From: CAZLLV01 sp964560325
Lineage (GTDB): Bacteria > Acidobacteriota > Thermoanaerobaculia > Multivoradales > DATKCC01
DNA length: 5,227 nt
Direction of reading: 5' to 3'
Assembly: GCA_964560325.1 (NCBI GenBank)
Contig: CAZLLV010000255.1
Location: forward strand, 1-5,227
The translations under genes were made by a program, and so were the position numbers. The notes under the pieces were generated by a model. The model was not told the origin of the DNA. It worked only from the letters and a program-made list of their open reading frames with translations, and did not search any database. Of this stretch, positions 1-5,227 are shown in pieces (position 1 is the stretch's first letter; each line of letters starts with the position of its first letter).

Positions 1-351
1 GAAGACCTCCACCGGCACCCGCTCCCGGGCGGCGGCGGTGGCGAGGACGTGGCGGACGCCGGAGTCCGCCACCAGGAATCGGAGCCGCTCCGGCGGCAGC
101 TCCGGGTCCAGAGGGACATAGAAGCCGCCGGCCTCCAGGACCGCCAGCAGGGCCACCACCATCTCCGGCGAGCGCCCCGCGAGAACGCCCACCGCCACCT
201 CCGCCCCGACCCCGTGGGTGCGGAGCCGGCCGGCGAGGGCCGCGGAGCGGCGGAGTAGCGCGCCGTAGCTCAGGCTTTCGCCGTCGCTCTCCACGGCCAC
301 CGCGTCGGTCCAAGCCGCCGCCCGCTCCCGGATCAGCTCGTCCAGGGCCCG
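1..351 (-). other. Domain: adenylation domain 2, N-terminal fragment cut by the window edge
   Basis: Residues about 1557-1673. The A1-like LSYGALLRRSAALAGRLR from about 1583 and the A2 motif LEAGGFYVPLDP at about 1628-1639 mark the start of a normal adenylation domain. The frame leaves the window before A3 and before all ten specificity positions, so the substrate of module 2 cannot be predicted. The frame is open to base 1 with no sign of decay. Confidence 0.93.
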
Positions 352-3300
352 CTCCGCCGCCCACGGCGCGGCTGTGTCCGACCACTCCGCGCGCACCTGG
401 TGCCGCTCGGCCCGGGTCAGGAGGTCGAGGCGGTTCACCGGCCGCTCCGGCGCCTCGACCACCTCCCCGAGGAGGGTCAGGAAGGCCCTGCGCAACCGGA
501 GCGCCGTGGTGGTGTCGAACAGGTCGGTGGCGATCTCCAGCGAGCCCAGCATGCCGTGCGCGCTCTCCGCCACGGCCAGGGTCAGATCGAACTTGGCCGA
601 CGCGTTGTCCGCCGCCAGCCCCCGGATGCGGGACCGGCCGCCGGGGTCCCGCGCCGGCTCGCCGCCGGCCATCCCGGGCACCCCGGACCGGGTGTCCTGG
701 TGGACGAACATCACCTGGAAGACGGGGGAGTGGGCGAGGCTCCGCTCCGGCGCCAGCTCCTCCACCAGAGTCTCGAAGGGCAAGTGCTGATGCTCGAACG
801 CGCGGAGCACCCTGTCCCGGACCCGCGCCAGCAGGCCGGAGAAAGGCTCCTCCGGCTCGATTCCGGTGCGCAGGACCACGGTATTGGTGAAGAAGCCGAT
901 GAGAGGCTCCACCTCGACCCGGTGGCGCCCGGCGATCGGTGTCCCGATCACCACGTCCTCCTGCCCGGACCAGCGCCAGAGGAGGGTCTGGAAGGTGGCC
1001 ACCAGGGCCATGAACGGAGTCACCCCACGGCGCCGCGCCAGCACCGCCAACCCCTGGGCGGTGGTCTCCGGCACCTCCAGGGGGAAAACCTCGCCCCGCA
1101 GGCTCCGCACCGGCGGCCGGGGGCGGTCGGTAGGCAGCTCCAGCATCGCCGCAGCGCCGCGCAGTGCCTCCCGCCAATGCTCGATCTCTCCTTCGAGGAC
1201 GGCGTCGGAGAGCCAGCGGCGCTGCCAGGCGGCATAGTCGGCGTACTGGATCGGCAGCTCCGCCAGCCGCGGCTCCTCTCCGCGGGCGAGGGCGACGTAG
1301 CACCGCTCGTACTCCTCGATCAGGATCGCCTTCGAGCCGAGATCGCTCACCACGTGGTGCAGGCTCGCCAGCAAGACGTGGACCGGCTCGCCGGCTGCCG
1401 TCGCCGCGCCCTCGGCTCCTTCGTCGAGCCGGACCAGAGCGACCCGGAAAACCGGCCCCCGCGCCAGATCGAACGAACGGGAGCCCTCCTCCCGCACCAG
1501 GCGTTCGGCCTCCTCCTCGGCGCGCTCCGGGATCAGGCCCGACAGATCGATCATCGGCAGGGGCACGGGGGCCGGCGGATGGATCACCTGGACCGGCGAG
1601 TCCTCGAAGGAGGCGGTGAAGGTCGTCCGCAGCACCTCGTGGCGCGCCACCACGGCGGAGAACGACCGGGCCATGAGCGGCGGGTCTACCGGCCCGACGA
1701 GCCGCAGGCTCATGGGTACGTTGTAGGCGGTCTCCTCCGGGTCGAGCTGGTGCAGGAACCAGAGCCGTTGCTGGGCGAAGGAAAGAGGCAGCGGCCGGCC
1801 GTCTCGGGGCAAGGGCGCGAGGGGTGGCACCTCCGGCCGATCGGCGGTGCGGGCCGCCTCCACCGCAGCGGCCAGCCCTTCGATCGTCGGCCGCTCGAAC
1901 AGGGTCCGCAACGGCAGCTCGACCGCCAGCACCGAGCCGATCCGGGCCAGGACCCGGGTCGCCAGGAGGGAGTGCCCACCGAGCTCGAAGAAGCTCTGCT
2001 CCGCCCCCACCGACGGTAGGCCCAGGATGTCGCACCAGACCGCGGCGATCACCTGCTCCACCGGCGTCCGAGGGGCGCGGCCCCGGGGGGCCGAAGCCGC
2101 CAGCTCCGACGGATCGGGGACCGGGAGGGCCTGCCGATCGATCTTGCCGTTGGGGGTCAGGGGAAGGCTCGGGAGGACGCTCCACGCTCCGGGGATCATG
2201 TAAGGCGGCAGCCGGCCGGCCAGGCCGTGGCTCAGCTCCGCCGGATCGAGCGAGACGCCGGGCTCGGGGACCAGCCAGGCCACCAGACGGCCCTCCCCGG
2301 GCCGGTCCGAGCCCCCCTCGGCTCCCGGTCGGACCACCCCGGCCACCGCGGCGACGACCCCCGGCAGGTCGACGAGCGCCGCCTCCACCTCCCCCAGCTC
2401 GATCCGGTAGCCCCGGAGCTTCACCTGGTGGTCGACGCGACCGAGAAACTCCAGCCCGCCGTCGGGCCGCCAGCGCGCCAGGTCGCCGGTCCGGTAGACA
2501 CGCCCGCCGGGCTCGGCGCCCTCGGCGTCGGGCACGAAGCGCTCGGCGGTGAAAGACGGCCGCTCCAGATAGCCACGCGCGACGCTCGCGCCGCCGATCC
2601 GCAGCTCGCCGATGGCGCCGGTCACCACCGGCCTCCCCCAGGCGTCGGCCAGGGAGACCCGCACCCCGGCGAGAGGACGGCCCAGCGGTGGACCGGTCCG
2701 GTAATCCGCCGCGAGGTCGATGCGGTGGGTGAGGACGCCCACCGTCGTCTCGGTGGGTCCGTAGTGGTTGTGGAGAGCGAGACCTGGCGGCGCCGCCGAG
2801 GCGATCCGTTCGACCAGCTCGGCGGTACACGCCTCGCCGCCCACCACCAGAAGGCGCCGGGGGACGATCTCTCCCGCTCTCTCGGAGCCCAGGAGCGCGG
2901 CCAGATGCGAGGGCACGATCTTCATCCCCTCCACTCGGTGCCGCGTGACGTGGCGGGCCACCGCGTCTGCCTGGGCCGCCGTTTCCCGGTCGAGGACGTG
3001 GAGAGTACCGCCCAGGGCCAGGGCGGGCAGCAGAGTCGTCAGCCCCAGGTCCGCCGCCAGCGTCGACACCAGGACGAACGACCGGGGTGCGTCGTCCGCT
3101 TCCAGGGCGAGGCGATCGACGGCGGCGTCCAGGTAGGCGGCGAGTTGCCGGTGCTCCACCACCACTCCCTTCGGCTGCCCGGTGGAGCCGGAGGTGAAGA
3201 GGACGTAGGCGGCGCTCTCGGGCGCCGTCGGCGCTTCGAAGACGGCTCCGACTTTCGGCGGGTCCGGCGGGAGCTCGCCGTCGATCGAGATCTGCCGGAG

Positions 3301-5019
3301 GCCGTTCGCCGGCAGGCGCTCCGGATCGGCGAGGGCGTCGCCGGTGCCCAGGACCACCGGGGCTCCGATCTCCTCCACCATCGCCGCCGCGCGGTCCGGG
3401 GGCGACTCGGGATCGATGGGGACGTAGGCGCCGCCGGCGTGGAGGACCGCCAGCATCCCTACCACCGTCTCGATACGCCGGTCGGCGACCAGGGCCACCC
3501 GGGTCTCCGTGCCCACCCCCGCGGCCCGCAGCTCGCCCGCCAGGCGAGCCACCCGGGCCGCCACGGCACCGTAGCTGAGGGACTGTCCGTCCGGCGCCAC
3601 CAGAGCGACCCGGTCGGGGGCCTCCGACGCCCGACGCAGCACCCGCCGGTGGAACGCTTCACCGCTCCCGGCCGCCGCCGGGCCCGTCCCCAGCTCCACC
3701 AGGAGCCGGTGGCGCTCCGCCGCCGGCAGGATCTCTACCGTCCCGACGGGCCGCTCCGGCGTGGCGGCGAGGCGACCGGCGAAGGCGGCGAAGGCGTCCG
3801 CCAGCCGCCGGGCCGTCGAGCCGTCGAGGCGGGACCCGTCGTAGCGCAGGGTCAGGGCCGGCCCGGCGGCGCCCGACTCCCAGGCGAGCTGAAGGCGAAA
3901 GGTCTCCTCGACGGTGCGGATGGAGACGATCTCGAATCGGACGCCACCTCGCCCGGACGGTGCCGGGAGGCGATCGGCCCGCCACTGGAACGGGAACGCC
4001 GGGCCGTCTCCACCGAAGCCCTCCGGCACCCCCTGCTGCTGCCAGCGCTCCGCCTCCCGCGCCGCCGCCTCCAGGCGGCTCGCCAGGGTGCGTGGGGAGT
4101 CGGACGGGGCCACCCGCCCGAGAAGCGGCAGGAGTCGGGCGTAGAGGCCGAGACCGTTTCGCAACTCGGGGTACGAGCGGCCGTCGAACACCTGGGCCAC
4201 CGGCGCCTCCGCGCCACCGGTCAGACGGTCCAGGAACGCGGTCCAGGCGGCGCGCGGCAGCGACGCCGCTCCATCGGCTCCGGCTCCCGCCGTCGCGAGC
4301 CCGAGCGCCGGATCGAGGGGCACCGCGACCTCGGTGGGGCGGAAGGCGCCGCTCGCCGGGCGCTCCCCGGGGAGCGCCGGCGGCTCCGCGCCCTCCCATC
4401 GGCGCCAGTAGGCCCGCCAGGTCTCCTCCGCCTCGGCCAAGGAGGACGACGTCTCCGCCTGCCAGTCGGCGAAGTCGACGTACTGAAGCGGCTCTTCGAC
4501 CGGCTCGGGGTTACTGCCGTAGGCGTCCGCCAGCTCCTCCACCAGGCGCTCCAGGCTGCGCCGGTCGGTGGCCACCGCCGGCAGGTCGAGGACCAGGAGC
4601 GCGTCGTCCGGCGCCCGCACCAGCAGGCTCGCTGCCATCACCGGACCCGCCACCGGATCCACCGGCAGGTCCTCCGGGGCGGGCGGCTCCGGCCCCGCCA
4701 GCCGGCCCACTGACACGGCCCGCTCCACCTCCGGGCGCCCGGTCAAGTCGATCACCCGCCAGCGGGGCTCCAGGAAGTCGTGGACCACCTGCAACGCCTC
4801 GGGGCCTCCCGGCACCATCCCGTCGAGCGTCGTCCGCAGCACCTCGTGACGCGCCACCAGGAGGCGCAAGGCGGCACGGACCGTCGTCGGGTCCATCGGT
4901 CCGTCGAGACGGAGCACCAGGCGGGCGCCGATCCCTCGCGCCTCGCCACGGCGCCCGAGCCGGCGCTGCTGGGGAGACGCGGCGAATCCTTCGGCGACCC
5001 CGCTCTCCTGGCGGGTCAC
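1..5019 (-). CDS. Non-ribosomal peptide synthetase, C*-A(Asp)-PCP-C-A..., partial at its 3' end
   Basis: A single frame of 1673 codons without a stop runs off the left edge. It encodes a cytoplasmic multidomain NRPS that builds a peptide on carrier-bound phosphopantetheine. Approximate domains by residue: 14-449 condensation-like, catalytically degenerate; 454-965 adenylation, predicted to select aspartate; 983-1053 peptidyl carrier with the attachment serine at S1017; 1076-1533 condensation with HHVVSD at 1221-1226; 1557 onward a second adenylation domain, cut before its A3 motif. Residues are counted from the GTG at 5017-5019, whose GTGA overlaps the upstream stop. A second in-frame GTG at 5020-5022 would add one residue and is slightly better spaced from the ribosome binding site, so the two cannot be separated here. 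The next in-frame Met is at residue 42 and would remove the first C-domain motif. No epimerase, methyltransferase or oxidase domain lies in the visible part. The gene follows another NRPS subunit without a gap and is probably one step of a longer assembly line. Confidence 0.95.
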   Translation of the reverse strand, partial: MTRQESGVAEGFAASPQQRRLGRRGEARGIGARLVLRLDGPMDPTTVRAALRLLVARHEVLRTTLDGMVPGGPEALQVVHDFLEPRWRVIDLTGRPEVERAVSVGRLAGPEPPAPEDLPVDPVAGPVMAASLLVRAPDDALLVLDLPAVATDRRSLERLVEELADAYGSNPEPVEEPLQYVDFADWQAETSSSLAEAEETWRAYWRRWEGAEPPALPGERPASGAFRPTEVAVPLDPALGLATAGAGADGAASLPRAAWTAFLDRLTGGAEAPVAQVFDGRSYPELRNGLGLYARLLPLLGRVAPSDSPRTLASRLEAAAREAERWQQQGVPEGFGGDGPAFPFQWRADRLPAPSGRGGVRFEIVSIRTVEETFRLQLAWESGAAGPALTLRYDGSRLDGSTARRLADAFAAFAGRLAATPERPVGTVEILPAAERHRLLVELGTGPAAAGSGEAFHRRVLRRASEAPDRVALVAPDGQSLSYGAVAARVARLAGELRAAGVGTETRVALVADRRIETVVGMLAVLHAGGAYVPIDPESPPDRAAAMVEEIGAPVVLGTGDALADPERLPANGLRQISIDGELPPDPPKVGAVFEAPTAPESAAYVLFTSGSTGQPKGVVVEHRQLAAYLDAAVDRLALEADDAPRSFVLVSTLAADLGLTTLLPALALGGTLHVLDRETAAQADAVARHVTRHRVEGMKIVPSHLAALLGSERAGEIVPRRLLVVGGEACTAELVERIASAAPPGLALHNHYGPTETTVGVLTHRIDLAADYRTGPPLGRPLAGVRVSLADAWGRPVVTGAIGELRIGGASVARGYLERPSFTAERFVPDAEGAEPGGRVYRTGDLARWRPDGGLEFLGRVDHQVKLRGYRIELGEVEAALVDLPGVVAAVAGVVRPGAEGGSDRPGEGRLVAWLVPEPGVSLDPAELSHGLAGRLPPYMIPGAWSVLPSLPLTPNGKIDRQALPVPDPSELAASAPRGRAPRTPVEQVIAAVWCDILGLPSVGAEQSFFELGGHSLLATRVLARIGSVLAVELPLRTLFERPTIEGLAAAVEAARTADRPEVPPLAPLPRDGRPLPLSFAQQRLWFLHQLDPEETAYNVPMSLRLVGPVDPPLMARSFSAVVARHEVLRTTFTASFEDSPVQVIHPPAPVPLPMIDLSGLIPERAEEEAERLVREEGSRSFDLARGPVFRVALVRLDEGAEGAATAAGEPVHVLLASLHHVVSDLGSKAILIEEYERCYVALARGEEPRLAELPIQYADYAAWQRRWLSDAVLEGEIEHWREALRGAAAMLELPTDRPRPPVRSLRGEVFPLEVPETTAQGLAVLARRRGVTPFMALVATFQTLLWRWSGQEDVVIGTPIAGRHRVEVEPLIGFFTNTVVLRTGIEPEEPFSGLLARVRDRVLRAFEHQHLPFETLVEELAPERSLAHSPVFQVMFVHQDTRSGVPGMAGGEPARDPGGRSRIRGLAADNASAKFDLTLAVAESAHGMLGSLEIATDLFDTTTALRLRRAFLTLLGEVVEAPERPVNRLDLLTRAERHQVRAEWSDTAAPWAAERALDELIRERAAAWTDAVAVESDGESLSYGALLRRSAALAGRLRTHGVGAEVAVGVLAGRSPEMVVALLAVLEAGGFYVPLDPELPPERLRFLVADSGVRHVLATAAARERVPVEVF
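421..1794 (-). other. Domain: condensation domain of module 2 (LCL-like)
   Basis: Residues about 1076-1533. It should join the chain on the module 1 carrier to the amino acid of module 2. All motifs are recognisable: SFAQQRLWFLHQLDP from 1080 (C1), RHEVLRTTF at 1126-1134 (C2), HHVVSD at 1221-1226 (C3, catalytic His1222), YADYAAWQ at 1259-1266 (C4), IGTPIAGR with LIGFFTNTVVLR at about 1358-1384 (C5), HLPFETLV at about 1412-1419 (C6) and SPVFQVMF from about 1431 (C7). The C1 wording and the lack of an epimerase upstream point to an L-donor, L-acceptor type, judged by motif only. The Gly after the active-site Asp is Leu (HHVVSDLGS, where HHIVSDGWS is usual). The catalytic His and Asp are kept, so activity is expected. 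Confidence 0.92.
1861..2073 (-). other. Domain: peptidyl carrier protein (PCP/thiolation) of module 1
   Basis: Residues about 983-1053. The phosphopantetheine attachment site is in FFELGGHSLLATRV with Ser1017 (codon 1969-1971). The domain ends with the usual FERPTIEGLA helix. A GGHS core, rather than the GGDS often seen before epimerization domains, agrees with the absence of an E domain and with a condensation domain following directly. This carrier would hold the aspartyl group and, if the interface hypothesis is right, present it to a separate hydroxylase. Confidence 0.93.
2125..3660 (-). other. Domain: adenylation domain 1, predicted aspartate
   Basis: Residues about 454-965, a full-length AMP-forming adenylation domain. 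It should activate an amino acid with ATP as an aminoacyl-adenylate and load it onto the following carrier. Core motifs are intact: LSYGAV (A1), HAGGAYVPIDP (A2), YVLFTSGSTGQPKG at 605-618 (A3, ATP binding), NHYGPTE at 751-757 (A5), YRTGD at 842-846 (A7), the GRVDHQVKLRGYRIELGEVE region at 860-879 (A8) and NGKIDR at 957-962 (A10, catalytic Lys959). Aligning by eye to the GrsA phenylalanine pocket gives Asp657, Leu658, Thr661, Lys700, Val725, Gly727, His752, Val760, Gly761 and Lys959, that is DLTKVGHVGK. The published Asp code DLTKVGHIGK differs only by Ile for Val at one place. His752 in place of the Glu of Asn codes (DLTKxGExGK) argues for Asp over Asn. Loading of Asp is therefore a strong prediction, though not tested. 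Confidence 0.9.
3673..4980 (-). other. Domain: non-catalytic condensation-like (C*) domain, candidate 'interface' domain
   Basis: Residues about 14-449. Several C-domain landmarks remain: RHEVLRTT at 57-64 (C2 motif), YVDFADWQ at 180-187 (C4) and a C5-like segment VFDGRSYPEL with GLGLYARLLPL at about 277-298. The first motif is worn down to SPQQRRLGRRG at 15-25, where active domains have SxAQxRLWF. The active-site motif HHxxxDG aligns with PAVATDR at 147-153, so the second, catalytic His is Ala148, the first is Pro147, and only Asp152 remains. Such a domain is not expected to form peptide bonds. C-like domains of this kind include the X domain of glycopeptide NRPSs and the interface domain of siderophore NRPSs, both of which recruit tailoring enzymes to the carrier. 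Its place just before an Asp-selecting A domain favours the interface type, which partners with stand-alone SyrP/TauD-like aspartyl beta-hydroxylases. That assignment is inference; the loss of the histidines is read directly. Confidence 0.8.
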
Positions 5020-5227
5020 CACGAGTCGGTGTCCTCTCCCGATGGCTCGCCCGGCTCCGCCGGCGGGGCGGTCACCCGCCGGACGGGGTGTCGGGCCCGA
5101 CCGGCCCGGCCGCTCCGCAGGCGACTCCGATCCTCCCGTTCCATCCGCCGGCGCTCGGCGTCGACCGGCTCTCCCAGGTCGCTCAGCCGGGTCTCCGGCG
5201 CCTCCGCCACGCAGGCGGCGATGCGCT
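5016..5227 (-). CDS. C-terminal end of upstream NRPS subunit (edge of a condensation domain plus charged tail)
   Basis: Only the last 69 codons and the TGA stop are present; the 5' part lies beyond the right edge. The visible start (RIAACVAEAPETRLSDL) matches the usual end of an NRPS condensation domain, where a helix is followed by a P-E-x-R-L-S-x-L segment. In an ordinary C-A module this would lead through an 'LLT.AER..L' linker into an adenylation domain. Here it instead enters a charged helix-like stretch (DAERRRMEREDRSRLR), an Arg-rich patch (GRAGRARHPVRR) and an acidic, Pro/Gly-rich end (EPGEPSGEDTDSW). The protein therefore probably ends just after a C domain, and its tail may act in subunit docking. 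From memory, other NRPS subunits that end in a C domain carry similar basic tails. The stop overlaps the start of the next NRPS gene by four bases, so the two are co-translated and probably successive subunits of one assembly line. Whether the missing C domain keeps its HHxxxD motif cannot be seen. Confidence 0.75.
   Translation of the reverse strand, partial: RIAACVAEAPETRLSDLGEPVDAERRRMEREDRSRLRSGRAGRARHPVRRVTAPPAEPGEPSGEDTDSW
5032..5040 (-). promoter_or_regulatory. Ribosome binding site for the downstream NRPS gene
   Basis: On the minus strand the sequence reads GGGAGAGGA, a Shine-Dalgarno-like purine run inside the last codons of the upstream gene. It ends 9 bases before the GTG at 5020-5022 and 12 bases before the GTG at 5017-5019. 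The spacing mildly favours the first GTG, while the four-base GTGA overlap is the common coupling arrangement for the second. Translation of the two subunits is probably coupled, which would help keep their amounts balanced. Confidence 0.55.

Noticed and set aside
400..2019. A 539-codon open frame on the plus strand
   Set aside because: It is antisense to the second C domain and its flanks, with low-complexity Arg/Pro/Gln/His composition and no motif. It is open because stop codons are rare in GC-rich sequence.
3659..4399. A 246-codon open frame on the minus strand in a different phase from the NRPS
   Set aside because: It is an out-of-phase Gly/Arg/Ala/Pro-rich shadow overlapping the C* coding sequence, whose frame continues unbroken through it.
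4561..4581. Possible sequencing error or frameshift as the cause of the missing HH motif
   Set aside because: The frame is continuous, the flanking residues align with C-domain structure on both sides, the Asp of the motif is kept, and other signature motifs of the domain are also diverged. Real divergence is more likely than a base error.
2227..4713. An 828-codon open frame on the plus strand
   Set aside because: It lies antisense to the NRPS frame, which shows all expected C, A and PCP motifs in order. Its translation is rich in Arg, Gly, Pro, His and Gln with no recognisable domain, as expected for an antisense frame in very GC-rich DNA.
1622..4859. Near-identical 31-base stretches at 1622-1652 and 4829-4859 (one mismatch)
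   Set aside because: Both encode the conserved C2 motif (ARHEVLRTT) of the two C-family domains. This is paralogous coding sequence, not a mobile or regulatory repeat, though it could support recombination between modules.
5016..5019. Intergenic promoter or terminator between the two genes
   Set aside because: The genes overlap by four bases, leaving no intergenic sequence, and no hairpin followed by a T run was seen there.

Overview
The window lies inside a non-ribosomal peptide synthetase (NRPS) locus read entirely on the minus strand. Base composition is very high in G+C and nearly every third codon position is G or C. Together with a modular NRPS this suggests a high-GC bacterium such as a myxobacterium, acidobacterium or actinomycete. 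Nothing here fixes the phylum, and the domain style also resembles cyanobacterial NRPSs as I remember them.

Layout, in the direction of transcription (right to left): (1) 5016-5227, the last 69 codons of an upstream NRPS subunit. It ends in what looks like the C-terminal edge of a condensation (C) domain followed by a basic and then an acidic tail. (2) A GTGA stop/start overlap at 5016-5019, with a purine-rich ribosome binding site at 5032-5040. (3) 1-5019, one uninterrupted reading frame of 1673 codons that leaves the window at its left edge. Its domain order is C-like (catalytic histidines missing), A (adenylation, predicted aspartate), PCP (carrier), C (HHxxxD present), A (cut before its core ATP-binding motif). 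There is no intergenic gap, promoter or terminator, so the two genes belong to one transcription unit.

The main point of interest is the first domain of the downstream subunit. It has the C-domain fold signatures, but the HHxxxD active site reads P-A-V-A-T-D. It sits directly in front of an A domain whose ten-residue specificity code reads DLTKVGHVGK, one conservative change from a classical aspartate code. The preceding protein appears to end with another C domain. An ordinary C domain, then a non-catalytic C-like domain, then an Asp-loading A-PCP is the arrangement described for 'interface' domains, which recruit stand-alone aspartyl beta-hydroxylases in siderophore NRPSs. The working hypothesis is that this module loads Asp, a partner dioxygenase hydroxylates it to beta-hydroxyaspartate on the carrier, and the second module extends the chain. 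The hydroxylase and any siderophore transport genes would lie outside the window.
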